Below are positions 7,543-16,816 of a stretch of DNA of 64,000 nt, in pieces. Origin of the DNA: Methylocystaceae bacterium (lineage in GTDB: Bacteria; Pseudomonadota; Alphaproteobacteria; Rhodospirillales; Terasakiellaceae); NCBI GenBank assembly GCA_013373205.1, contig JABXIG010000004.1, positions 229,029 through 293,028 of the forward strand. Reading direction: 5' to 3'. Made by a program: the position numbers and the translations under genes. The first letter of the stretch is position 1, and each line of letters opens with the position of its first letter. The notes under the pieces are model-generated. The model ran no database searches and was not told where the DNA came from. It saw only the letters and a list, made by a program, of their open reading frames with translations.

Positions 7543-9540
7543 ATGAACGCGGTAAAGTATCGTTCGGATATTGATGGCTTACGTGCCGTTGCCATTTTAC
7601 CCGTTGTTTTATACCATGTTGGTTTTGCTGGGTTTTCTGGTGGGTTTGTTGGTGTTGATGTCTTCTTCGTAATATCTGGTTTTTTGATTACGAAATTAAT
7701 TTCTGCAGAAATTGATCAAGATAAATTCAGCATCAAGATGTTTTATGAGCGTCGTGCACGACGCATTTTGCCTGCTCTTTTCTTTGTCTGCCTTATCTCA
7801 TCAGTTTTGGCGTTTTGGTTGTTTTTGCCACCGGATTTAAACGATTATGGGCAGTCACTTATTGCCACCCTTGGTTTTGTGTCAAACATCCATTTTTATG
7901 GGGATACAGGGTATTTTGATGGTCCGGCTGAATTTAAACCTTTACTGCACACTTGGTCTTTAGCCGTTGAAGAACAGTTTTATATATTTTTCCCTCTTAT
8001 CTTGATTGTGATTTCAAAATATGCGGCATCTTTTCGTAAGCAAATTGTTGTCGGACTATTAGTATTATCGTTTGGGTTCAGTATTTTGGGGGTTCTTTAT
8101 TTCCCCAAGATGACTTTTTATTTTCTGCATACGCGAGCTTGGGAACTGTTAATTGGGTCTATCCTTGCGCTTGAAATTTTACCAAACGTGCGATCCCAAC
8201 CCTTCAAGCAGGTGATTTCTTTATTTGGATTGGCGGCTATTGTCATAGGTGTCGTTTATTTTGATCACACAACACCTTTTCCCGGCAGTGCGGCTTTACT
8301 GCCTTGTGTTGGAACGGCTTTGATTATTTGGGGCAACAGTAAGAACTTAACGGTTGTTGGCCGTTTTCTGAGTCTTTCGCCTGTCGTATTTATAGGGCTT
8401 ATTTCTTATTCACTTTATTTGTGGCACTGGCCTTTTATTGTTTTTGCAAAATATTATGTTGATAGGCCTTTGCAATTTAGTGAAATGGTTCTGGTTGTTC
8501 TGGGGAGCGTTTGTGCCTCCATTCTGTCATGGCGTTTGATTGAACAGCCGGTTCGCAAAAGAAAGGTCTTTGGGTCGCGTCGTCACTTAAGCATTGGATT
8601 AGGCCTTTCTTTTTCCGCTTTGCTTGCTATTGCGTTGTTAGGTGATTTAACAGATGGTCTGCCGGAGCGATTACCGCAGCAAGCAAAAATTTACATAGAA
8701 GGAGCGAACGATTTTAATCCTGATCTGGATAAATGTGATCGTATGGACCCGGAAAAATTATTGCGCTATGAGCTGTGTGAAATGGGTGCCAAAAACAAAG
8801 AAACACCGGATTTCATCGTTTGGGGGGATAGCCATGGCGATGCCATCATGCCCGGCATGAAAGTGATGGCCGAAAAAATGAACCTTTACGGGTGGCATGC
8901 GAGCTTCAGTGATTGCCCACCATTGATCGGAGTTTATCGTCCAAGCCGCCCTAAAGATTATAAATGTGTTCCTTTTAATCAGGGTATGTTTAAAGTTATT
9001 CAGGAAAAAGGTATTAAAAATGTCGTTTTGGCTGCGCGCTGGTCGGCTTACGCAATCGGTCCTGAAAAACAAGGGCTGGATAAAGGGTTGGACATGTTTA
9101 TAGGTCTGACAACCGGGCCGGATCATTCTGTGGAGATGGAACAGAGCAAACAAGCCTTTAAAGAGGGGTTCATAAAAACAGTTGATGAACTGAAACGCAT
9201 GGGGGTGCATGTCTGGGTCGTGGAACAAGCCCCTGTTTATCAAAAACTGATCCCTCAAGCTCTTGCAAAGGCTGTTATTGCCCAGCGTGATCTTGAAGAA
9301 ATTGAGAGGCCCTATCAAGACTATCTGGATCGAGAAACTTTTGTAAAAAGCGTATTCTCTCTTAAAAAGGATGAGATTAGTTTGCTTAGTCTTGCGGATA
9401 AATTATGTCCGGATCGGCAAACCTGTATGGTCACTGCAGAGGGCAGGTCGCTTTATCGTGATGACGATCATCTTTCGGCTTTTGGGGCGCGCTGGGTTTC
9501 TGATCTGTTTCTCCCGATTGCTCAAGGTATGCATAATTAG
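7543..9540 (+). CDS. OafA/YrhL-type acyltransferase with C-terminal SGNH domain
   Basis: Inner-membrane O-acyltransferase, probably O-acetylating lipopolysaccharide O-antigen or another exported glycan. The first 370 or so residues form an acyltransferase-3 domain with about ten helices. It opens with YRSDIDGLRAVAILPVV, then FFVISGFLIT, and HTWSLAVEEQFYIFFP with its conserved His and Glu. The last 240 residues are a periplasmic SGNH domain, with nucleophile Ser430 in WGDSHGD and DDDHLSAFGA at 640-649 supplying Asp/His. The 665-residue size is normal for such fusions. The start is the ATG at 7543. It is divergent from the FkbM and SGNH genes, forming one glycan-modification patch. Confidence 0.93.
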   Translation: MNAVKYRSDIDGLRAVAILPVVLYHVGFAGFSGGFVGVDVFFVISGFLITKLISAEIDQDKFSIKMFYERRARRILPALFFVCLISSVLAFWLFLPPDLNDYGQSLIATLGFVSNIHFYGDTGYFDGPAEFKPLLHTWSLAVEEQFYIFFPLILIVISKYAASFRKQIVVGLLVLSFGFSILGVLYFPKMTFYFLHTRAWELLIGSILALEILPNVRSQPFKQVISLFGLAAIVIGVVYFDHTTPFPGSAALLPCVGTALIIWGNSKNLTVVGRFLSLSPVVFIGLISYSLYLWHWPFIVFAKYYVDRPLQFSEMVLVVLGSVCASILSWRLIEQPVRKRKVFGSRRHLSIGLGLSFSALLAIALLGDLTDGLPERLPQQAKIYIEGANDFNPDLDKCDRMDPEKLLRYELCEMGAKNKETPDFIVWGDSHGDAIMPGMKVMAEKMNLYGWHASFSDCPPLIGVYRPSRPKDYKCVPFNQGMFKVIQEKGIKNVVLAARWSAYAIGPEKQGLDKGLDMFIGLTTGPDHSVEMEQSKQAFKEGFIKTVDELKRMGVHVWVVEQAPVYQKLIPQALAKAVIAQRDLEEIERPYQDYLDRETFVKSVFSLKKDEISLLSLADKLCPDRQTCMVTAEGRSLYRDDDHLSAFGARWVSDLFLPIAQGMHN

Positions 9541-9693
9541 AATTTGTTTTTTATGATTGTCATGAAAAATTCTGCGTATACCAATGAATTTACACCTAAG
9601 TTCACCTTATATTCTAAATATCAAGGCTTGCTGTTTTTCAGGATAGGCGTATAGTCCGCGCAAATTTTATTTCCCTTGTTCAGGATGACAGAC

Positions 9694-11517
9694 ATGGAAC
9701 TTCGCAATATTGCGATTATCGCACACGTTGACCACGGAAAAACAACGCTTGTGGACGAACTTATGAAGCAAAGCGGCCAGTTCCGTGAAAACCAAAAGGT
9801 TGAAGAACGGGTCATGGACTCCGGTGATCTGGAGAAAGAGCGCGGCATCACCATTTTGGCCAAATGTACATCTGTTGAATGGAAAGATGTGCGCATTAAT
9901 ATCGTCGACACCCCCGGTCACGCCGACTTTGGTGGCGAGGTTGAACGTATTCTGTCTATGGTGGACGGGGTTGTATTGTTGGTGGATGCCGCCGAAGGTC
10001 CTATGCCGCAAACCAAGTTTGTGACAGGTAAAGCCCTGAAGCTGGGGTTGAAACCGATTGTTGTGGTGAATAAGGCAGACCGTCCCGATGCGCGCCCTTA
10101 CGAAGTTCAGGATGAATGTTTCGATTTGTTCACAGCGCTGGATGCGGATGATGAACAGCTTGATTTCCCGACGTTGTTTGCCTCTGGGAAAAATGGCTGG
10201 GCCGCTGAAACCCCGGATGGGGAACGTACAGACCTGACACCATTGTTTGATTTGATTTTGGAACATGTGAAAGAACCTGTCTGCGAATTGGACAAGCCGT
10301 TCTCCATGTTGGCAACCACGTTGGAATCTGATCCGTTCCTGGGGCGTATCCTGACAGGGCGTGTTCAAACCGGGACATTTAAAGTCAACCAACAGCTGAA
10401 AGCTATGAGTGTGGACGGCGAATTGATTGAACAAGCCCGTATCACCAAGCTGTTGTCCTTCCGTGGTGTGGAACGTGTCCCGGTCGATGAAGCTCACGCC
10501 GGTGACATTGTCGCCGTTGCGGGTCTGACCAAAGCAAACGTGGCGGATACATTATGTGCGCCGGAACTGGATGTGCCGTTGAAAGCCCAACCGATTGATC
10601 CACCGACGCTGGCGATGACTTTCTCTGTAAACGACAGCCCGCTTGCGGGACAAGAAGGCTCTAAAGTGACTTCACGTATGATCCGTGATCGTCTGTTTGC
10701 CGAAGCCGAAGGTAACGTTGCCATTACGGTCAAAGAAACCGAAAATGCGGAAAGCTATGAAGTTGCCGGTCGTGGGGAATTGCAGCTGGGCGTGATCATT
10801 GAAACCATGCGCCGCGAAGGCTTTGAGCTGGGCATTTCACGTCCGCGCGTTCTTATTAAGGAAGACCCGGAAACAGGCGAAAAGCTGGAACCGTTTGAAG
10901 AAGTTCAGATCGATGTGGATGAAGAATTCTCCGGCATCGTGGTGGAAAGCCTGTCCATCCGTAAAGGTAAAATGACAGAAATGCGCCCGTCTGGTGGCGG
11001 CAAGACGCGTTTGACCTTCCATGCACCTGCACGTGGCCTGATCGGGTATCATGGGGAATTTCTGACGGAAACCCGCGGGACAGGCATTATGGCGCGTACG
11101 TTCCATCACTTTGGCCCCTACGCCGGGGATATTCCGGGTCGTCGCAATGGGGTTCTGATCTCTATGGTTGATGGTGCAGCTGTTGGGTATGCACTGGCAA
11201 ACCTTGAAGGCCGTGGCCCGTTGTTCGTCAGCCCGCAAACCAAGATTTATCAAGGCATGATCATTGGGGAACACGCCAAAGGTACTGACCTTGAAGTCAA
11301 CGCGATGAAGGCTAAACAGCTGACGAACCACCGCGCATCGGGCAAGGATGACGCCATCCGTTTGACCCCACCGCGCCCGATCACGCTGGAAGATGCAATC
11401 GCCTATATTCAGGATGATGAACTGGTCGAAGTCACACCAGAAAATATCCGCCTGCGCAAATATCATCTGGATCCGCATGTGCGTAAACGTGCAGAGAGAA
11501 AACCGGGCGGCGTTTAA
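9694..11517 (+). CDS. typA: Ribosome-associated GTPase TypA/BipA
   Basis: Translational GTPase that binds the ribosome and helps 50S assembly and stress or cold adaptation. The G1 motif AHVDHGKTT is near the N-terminus, followed by the switch segment ERGITI, DTPGHADF (G3) and NKADRPDARP (G4). The C-terminal half holds the EF-G-like domains and the TypA-specific region with GRGPLFVSPQTKI. About 607 residues, full length. The frame is open from TTG at 9676. I chose the ATG at 9694 because AGGA lies seven bases upstream and the family begins directly with LRNIAIIAHVDHG. A perfect hairpin terminator follows. Confidence 0.97.
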   Translation: MELRNIAIIAHVDHGKTTLVDELMKQSGQFRENQKVEERVMDSGDLEKERGITILAKCTSVEWKDVRINIVDTPGHADFGGEVERILSMVDGVVLLVDAAEGPMPQTKFVTGKALKLGLKPIVVVNKADRPDARPYEVQDECFDLFTALDADDEQLDFPTLFASGKNGWAAETPDGERTDLTPLFDLILEHVKEPVCELDKPFSMLATTLESDPFLGRILTGRVQTGTFKVNQQLKAMSVDGELIEQARITKLLSFRGVERVPVDEAHAGDIVAVAGLTKANVADTLCAPELDVPLKAQPIDPPTLAMTFSVNDSPLAGQEGSKVTSRMIRDRLFAEAEGNVAITVKETENAESYEVAGRGELQLGVIIETMRREGFELGISRPRVLIKEDPETGEKLEPFEEVQIDVDEEFSGIVVESLSIRKGKMTEMRPSGGGKTRLTFHAPARGLIGYHGEFLTETRGTGIMARTFHHFGPYAGDIPGRRNGVLISMVDGAAVGYALANLEGRGPLFVSPQTKIYQGMIIGEHAKGTDLEVNAMKAKQLTNHRASGKDDAIRLTPPRPITLEDAIAYIQDDELVEVTPENIRLRKYHLDPHVRKRAERKPGGV

Positions 11518-11541
11518 GTCGTTTGTCGCCAGTTGAGTTTT

Positions 11542-11575
11542 AAAGGCCTGATCTTTTATTAAGGATCAGGCCTTT
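11542..11575. terminator. Terminator between typA and the convergent kinase gene
   Basis: A perfect 12-bp inverted repeat (AAAGGCCTGATC at 11542-11553 and its complement at 11564-11575) lies between convergent genes and may serve both directions. The A/T-rich arms provide the U tract. Confidence 0.75.
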
Positions 11576-13271
11576 AACTTTTTGCGATCATGTCGTGGAT
11601 GGTTTGGCGGAATTCTTTGGGGTCTGGCGGGCTGGGGATGAGTTTGGCGCTGGCCTGGCTGGCTTCCATGATTTTTTTCGGGGAAAAGTCCGAGATCATC
11701 AAAAGGGTAGGGGCCTGTGTTTTCCAGACACCACATAGGATATTACTGACTTCCAGACCGCTTAGACCGCTGGGAAAGCTTTGGGCAGTGATGAGCAAAT
11801 GGGGCCTGACTTTCAGGCTTTGGGCTTCTTCAAGCGATTGAAAGGCCAGGACGCGATATCCCCAGTCGCGGATTTGAATGGCGGTTTCATCCAGAATATG
11901 ACTATCCGGTTGTAAAAGAACGACCAGATGGGTTTCGCGCTTGGTCGGGCTTTTTTGTTCTTTTGGTGTCTGGTGTTGTTCAGCGGATGAAACCTCGCTT
12001 ATGGGCACATCCAGATAAAAAGCTGAGCCCTGCCCCACAACGGAATTTACGCTTAAGGTCAGCCCCAGTGCGCGTGCCAGCCCATCGGCGATGGACAGGC
12101 CAAGACCATAGCCCCCGGATGGGTGACGACCTTTATTTTCAAGCTGATTGAACTGGGCAAAAATATCGCGAAATTTTTCGGGTGCAATACCGGGGCCATC
12201 ATCAATGACCTGAATAATGACTGTGTCGCCTTTTCGTTTACAGCCTACTAGAATGCGACCTTGATTTAAATGACGTACCGCATTTGACACCAGATTACCG
12301 ATGATACGCAGCAGAAAGACCGGATCACTGTGGATGTGTAGACTGGAAGGGACAATCCTGAGATCGATGTTTTTTTCCTGTGCCAGCGGTTTATAGTTTT
12401 CTTTCAGTTGGGAAAAGAGTGTGCTGATCGGGATTCTGGCAAAACTGGGTTTGAGACTGCCGGCTTCAATTTTTGACATGTCGAGCAGGGCATTGAGCAG
12501 CTGGGACAGGTTTTCAACAGAATTATCAGCGGCTTCGATTGATTTGACCGAGGCTTGGATCTCAGCTTGGCTTGGTTCTTTTTGTTTCAGTCGGGCCAGA
12601 GCCGCAGCCAAAGACATGGTGATCGCATGTAAAGGTTGGCGCAGGTCGTGACTGGCGGTGGCAAGGAAAGTAGATTTCGCCTGGGATGTGGCATGGGCTT
12701 GGGAATGAAGTTCGATCTTATCGCCCAATAATACATGATAGGTTTTTGCAATATTATAAAGATAGATAATAAATAAAAACCCGATGAGCCCCATAATAGC
12801 CCCATGATGTTCTAAAAATAACCAAGTACCAGACAAGGGGACCATGAGAAACAGCATGGATGCAACCCACACTCGAAAGACATTGCCGATAGACGTGAGT
12901 TGTGCGGTGGGGGCGGTGGAAAGAAAGACCGTGATAATCACCCTGTCCATGGCCCCAATGTCAGAAAATGAAAGCACAGGCAAAATGCCCCAGGCAAAGG
13001 AAGACGGTAAAACAGCCAGATAAAGCCATTTATACCCGTCTTTAAGGGTGAGGGCATTTTTGTTGCGTCGATAATGAGCCGTAATGGCCAGTCTCAGGGC
13101 TTGGGTGGCAAAGAAAAAAAGGATCCAGCCGAACAAGGTTATATCATTCAGGGATTGCCCCAGCATCAAGGCAAGCAAAATTGCCGCACAGCTTGAAAAA
13201 ACTGTGATCGGAATACTCCCGTGAAAGGCATGGTCAATCAGGGTTTTATGAGTTTCTGCGCGCCATTTCAT
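11574..13271 (-). CDS. Membrane hybrid histidine kinase with degenerate receiver
   Basis: Sensor kinase of 565 residues. About six membrane helices fill residues 20-178 without a large periplasmic loop, so it may sense the membrane or a small molecule. A HisKA domain follows, with His208 in the H-box ASHDLRQPLHA. The HATPase domain has the N-box NLVSNAVRHL, the DDGPGI loop, and GGYGLGLS. Residues from about 448 form a receiver-like fold, but the expected acceptor segment reads HLLITAQSFPSGLSG and has no Asp at the phosphorylation position. The receiver is therefore probably not phosphorylated. No response regulator adjoins it, so its partner is unknown. Confidence 0.88.
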   Translation of the reverse strand: MKWRAETHKTLIDHAFHGSIPITVFSSCAAILLALMLGQSLNDITLFGWILFFFATQALRLAITAHYRRNKNALTLKDGYKWLYLAVLPSSFAWGILPVLSFSDIGAMDRVIITVFLSTAPTAQLTSIGNVFRVWVASMLFLMVPLSGTWLFLEHHGAIMGLIGFLFIIYLYNIAKTYHVLLGDKIELHSQAHATSQAKSTFLATASHDLRQPLHAITMSLAAALARLKQKEPSQAEIQASVKSIEAADNSVENLSQLLNALLDMSKIEAGSLKPSFARIPISTLFSQLKENYKPLAQEKNIDLRIVPSSLHIHSDPVFLLRIIGNLVSNAVRHLNQGRILVGCKRKGDTVIIQVIDDGPGIAPEKFRDIFAQFNQLENKGRHPSGGYGLGLSIADGLARALGLTLSVNSVVGQGSAFYLDVPISEVSSAEQHQTPKEQKSPTKRETHLVVLLQPDSHILDETAIQIRDWGYRVLAFQSLEEAQSLKVRPHLLITAQSFPSGLSGLEVSNILCGVWKTQAPTLLMISDFSPKKIMEASQASAKLIPSPPDPKEFRQTIHDMIAKS

Positions 13272-13476
13272 CTTTTATTTGTGCTTATGCATTGAGGCTG
13301 ACCCATACCCTGACCCATAAGCGCGGGTAAAACAACAAAATATTAAAATTGTATGAGGCAACTCACTGTAAATCTTGACCTGATGGTCTGATTTTGGCAC
13401 ATGTATTTGAATATATCTAACAGGTTCATAGGCAACCCGTTACCCATCCCCCTTTTTATATTCAGAGTATCCGCCC

Positions 13477-14385
13477 ATGAGCCGATTGCGCGCCAATTTC
13501 CTGTTGTTAATCACGGCCTTTATTTGGGGCACAGCATTTGTTGCCCAGCATAGTGGTCTGGAAGATGTGGGACCTTTTACCTTTACAGGCGTTCGTTTTT
13601 CCTTGGGCACGCTGGTGGTTATGCCCTTGGGTCTGCGCGAATATTTTCGATGGAAACAGTCCGGCGGGTCTATCACCATGAAAGACTGGTTGGGTATGGG
13701 GTTATGTGGCGTGTTTTTATATACTGGTTCTGTATCTCAACAGATCGGTTTGTTGCATACATCTGTGACCAATGCAGGTTTTTTCACGGGGCTTTATGTC
13801 CCGTTGGTGCCGCTGATTATGCTGGTTTTCTGGCGTAAACTGCCCCATTGGGGAATTTGGCCAGCTGCTTTAGGCTGTATGGTCGGGACTTATTATCTGT
13901 CCGGCGGCAATTTTACCACGCTGAATGAAGGTGATTTTTGGGTTCTGGGTGGATCCATTTTCTGGGCCTTGCAGGTGATTGTGATTGGTTTTGTGGTGAA
14001 ATCAACCCAAACCCCGGTTTTGGTAGCTGCCATGCAGTTTTTAACCTGTGCAGTGATCGGGATGACTTTGGCTGTTCATCAGGAAACCATGACCGTGTCC
14101 GGTATCATCGGGGCGGGACCAGAACTGCTTTATGCTGGGATTTTATCTATCGGGGTTGCCTTTACCCTGCAAGCTGTGGCGCAACGCCATACCCCGCCTG
14201 CGGATGCTGCGATTATCATGAGCGGAGAAATTCTGTTTGCGGCCTTGGCAGGGGCGATTGTTTTGGGCGAACGTTTGAATAGTGCGGGTTATGTCGGCTG
14301 TGTGATTATGTTTATCTGTATTCTGTCAGTAGAGCTGTTACCGCTTTTGCGCAGTCGCAAGAAGTTGGCGCTTGAGAGCAGCTAA
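13477..14385 (+). CDS. EamA/DMT-superfamily transporter
   Basis: Inner-membrane protein of 302 residues made of two five-helix EamA halves, as in drug/metabolite exporters such as RhaT or YdcZ relatives. It starts with NFLLLITAFIWGTAFVAQ, the characteristic first helix, and the second half begins near DFWVLGGSIFWALQVIVIG. The substrate cannot be deduced. The last 48 bases overlap the end of the convergent glycosyltransferase gene. The 205-bp upstream gap holds two direct copies of CTGACCCATA (13298 and 13310). Confidence 0.88.
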   Translation: MSRLRANFLLLITAFIWGTAFVAQHSGLEDVGPFTFTGVRFSLGTLVVMPLGLREYFRWKQSGGSITMKDWLGMGLCGVFLYTGSVSQQIGLLHTSVTNAGFFTGLYVPLVPLIMLVFWRKLPHWGIWPAALGCMVGTYYLSGGNFTTLNEGDFWVLGGSIFWALQVIVIGFVVKSTQTPVLVAAMQFLTCAVIGMTLAVHQETMTVSGIIGAGPELLYAGILSIGVAFTLQAVAQRHTPPADAAIIMSGEILFAALAGAIVLGERLNSAGYVGCVIMFICILSVELLPLLRSRKKLALESS

Positions 14386-15978
14386 GCAGGCATTCTGCCA
14401 GGCAGCACCAAGATAAAGGGCGCGGATCGGATGCATTTTGTCTTTTTCATTGAGCCTATATTCAATGGTGACTTTATTCGTACAACGCCCTTTTTTCTTT
14501 GAACTCAACATGTAATAGAGATGTCGGTCTGCCGTCAAACACGAAGGGTCTCCCGGAAAAGGCAGTGTCCATTTTGGTAGAATATTTATGCAGGATTGAA
14601 CGTCCATCATCAGGCAGTTCGGGTCAATAAATCCGTTCATGTTGTATGCAAAAACGCCTTTTGCCGGTCCCAGAGATTCCCAATAGTCAGGGGAGACCGG
14701 TATTTCGCCATTTGGGTGCATGAACATGCGCAAACTATATGCATAATGATGGTCCTGAACGGCCTGATAGAGGCAGGAAAGGTGGTTTGGTCGCAACCGA
14801 TTGTCATCATCCAGATAGGCAACGTATCGGGCATGGGCAAGAAAACTTAAAAGGCTGCGGAGACTACCACCATCATGGGCTGTAAACACCCCGCCATGGC
14901 GGATAGAGGTGGAATATCCCGGATCAAACAGCACCAGACCCATATTGTCAGGCAGGCCGTCTTCTAATTGTGGGGGTAAAAAGCCACAATCAAGACCGAC
15001 CAATATCTGTACCCTGCCCTTAAAATCTTGCTGGTAAATACTGTCGATGGTTTTTTTTAACGTGCCACGCCCAATGGTAGGAATAACGACGGCGCAATCA
15101 AAGGACTGGCTATGATCTCCAAAGAGCTGATATTGACCTGTTTGTAGTGTCTGCTGTTGGTTTTTCGGCTGGGGTTGAGGTTTTCCCGGCCAGTCAGGAT
15201 AGTGTTCAGGCCCGCAAGGGAGTTTCTGTTTTTTGATATAATTGTTCCGTGCGTTGTGATTGACATCGTTTTTGTTAATGACATAAAGACAGGTTGCTTG
15301 TCCGGTTTGGCCATATTTTCTTTTTTTCATCAGGGCTTTGAAAAATTGATGATCCACAGACTGCCCATTTGTCGGGGACAGGCACCAATTACCAAATATG
15401 TTTGTGCAGGAAAGTGTGTTGATCATCAGGCAATTGGTGTCAACAAAGCCATTGTATCTATTAGCGAAAACTCCTTTATTTGGGCCAACGGACTCCCATG
15501 TATCCGGGCAAAGGGGGGTTCGGCTTTCCTTATCAATGAACCAGCGTTGAGAAAAAGCCCAGTCCTGGCCTTTTAAGGCGTCATGAAGGCTTGAAAGGTG
15601 GTTTGGGGCAAACCAGTTGGCATCATCCAGATAGGCCAATGCATTTGCATTGGCTAAGAAACTTAAGGTGCTGCGTAATGATCCACCACCGACGGGATGT
15701 GTACCGCCATTTTTCTGATTGGTCGAATAGCCTGGCCAGAAAAGAGTGACGGCCACATGATCGGGTCGTTCAGCCAGAATGTCTGTGAAATCAAAAGCCG
15801 GGTTTATCTGGTCAATGCCGATTATAATCTGGATACGGCCTTTAAAATCCTGTGCATAAATGGATCGCACCGCATCGATCAGGCTTTCGCGCAGGATTGT
15901 CGGGATGATGACAGCGATATCAAAAGGGCTTTGTATATTATCGTTTACGCTGTGGTAGGTGGTAAGTTCTGGCTTCAT
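14338..15978 (-). CDS. Tandem two-domain family 2-like glycosyltransferase
   Basis: A 546-residue protein made of two homologous GT-A domains. Each begins with a strand of the type FDIAVIIPTI or FDCAVVIPTI, continues with SIYxQDFKGR, has GGSLRSxLSFLA, and then the metal-binding site. The C-terminal copy has YLDDDN, a normal DxD-type motif. The N-terminal copy has YLDDAN, so the domains may not be equally active. No membrane helix is seen, so it is cytosolic or peripheral and probably works on a surface glycan. The start is set at ATG 15978, because the frame upstream to 16152 would run through the start of lutA on the other strand. Confidence 0.82.
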   Translation of the reverse strand: MKPELTTYHSVNDNIQSPFDIAVIIPTILRESLIDAVRSIYAQDFKGRIQIIIGIDQINPAFDFTDILAERPDHVAVTLFWPGYSTNQKNGGTHPVGGGSLRSTLSFLANANALAYLDDANWFAPNHLSSLHDALKGQDWAFSQRWFIDKESRTPLCPDTWESVGPNKGVFANRYNGFVDTNCLMINTLSCTNIFGNWCLSPTNGQSVDHQFFKALMKKRKYGQTGQATCLYVINKNDVNHNARNNYIKKQKLPCGPEHYPDWPGKPQPQPKNQQQTLQTGQYQLFGDHSQSFDCAVVIPTIGRGTLKKTIDSIYQQDFKGRVQILVGLDCGFLPPQLEDGLPDNMGLVLFDPGYSTSIRHGGVFTAHDGGSLRSLLSFLAHARYVAYLDDDNRLRPNHLSCLYQAVQDHHYAYSLRMFMHPNGEIPVSPDYWESLGPAKGVFAYNMNGFIDPNCLMMDVQSCINILPKWTLPFPGDPSCLTADRHLYYMLSSKKKGRCTNKVTIEYRLNEKDKMHPIRALYLGAAWQNACLAALKRQLLATAQKR

Positions 15979-16033
15979 GATGACGTTTAAGTAGTTACAG
16001 GTACTTGTTTTCAAAATAGAACAACAGCATACT

Positions 16034-16816
16034 ATGACTATGTCAGAAAATGGAAAAAATGTCGGTCTGTTTGTAACCTGTCTGGTGGATTTATTTCGCC
16101 CGTCCGTTGCCTTTGCAGCCGTAAAGCTTATGAGTGATGCCGGATGCGGCATTTGTGTACCTGAACGTCAGACCTGTTGCGGTCAACCTGCTTTTAACAG
16201 CGGGGACCGCGATGACACGAAGAAAATGGCGAAAATGGTTATCGAAGAATTTGAACATTTCGATTATCTCGTCGCCCCCAGTGGGTCATGTGCGGGGATG
16301 ATCAAAAAACATTATCCTGAATTGTTTAAGGATGATGCGGACTGGCACAAGCGTGCGCTTGATTTATCGCGCAAAACATATGAGTTGGTTTCTTTTCTGA
16401 CGGATGTTTTAAAGGTAGATAAAGTCAAAGCTGTACTTGATCGTAAAGCCACCTATCATGATAGCTGTTCGGGTTTGCGCGAATTGGGGATTAAGGACCA
16501 GCCGCGAAAACTGATGAAATCGGTTGAAGGACTGGATCTGCTCGAAGCTGAACAAGCAGAGCGATGTTGCGGGTTTGGCGGGACCTTCTGTCTGAAATAT
16601 TCCGATATTTCCACCCGGATTACCGATGATAAGTGTGATGACCTGATGAAGACCGGAGCAGACCTTGTGTTGGGTGGCGATCTGGGCTGTTTGATGAATA
16701 TCGCTGGGCGTATGACCCGACGTGGTGAAACGGTGGAAGTGCGCCATATCGCCGAAGTGCTGGCTGATATGACTGATGAGGTCGCGCCGATATCGCAACC
16801 GAAGGGGGCGTCATGA
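16034..16816 (+). CDS. lutA: Lactate utilisation protein A (Fe-S oxidoreductase subunit)
   Basis: First subunit of the LutABC (YkgEFG) complex that oxidises L-lactate to pyruvate. The 260-residue protein has two cysteine-rich CCG domains (CCGQPAFN in the first half, CCGFGGTFC in the second) of the heterodisulfide-reductase type, as expected for an iron-sulfur subunit. A second ATG two codons downstream is also possible. The stop overlaps the lutB start by four bases (ATGA), showing translational coupling. No GntR-type lldR/lutR gene is adjacent. Confidence 0.95.
   Translation: MTMSENGKNVGLFVTCLVDLFRPSVAFAAVKLMSDAGCGICVPERQTCCGQPAFNSGDRDDTKKMAKMVIEEFEHFDYLVAPSGSCAGMIKKHYPELFKDDADWHKRALDLSRKTYELVSFLTDVLKVDKVKAVLDRKATYHDSCSGLRELGIKDQPRKLMKSVEGLDLLEAEQAERCCGFGGTFCLKYSDISTRITDDKCDDLMKTGADLVLGGDLGCLMNIAGRMTRRGETVEVRHIAEVLADMTDEVAPISQPKGAS

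Noticed and set aside
9621..9911. Minus-strand open frames inside the typA region.
   Set aside because: They lie antisense to a highly conserved GTPase and show low-complexity Ser-rich shadow composition.
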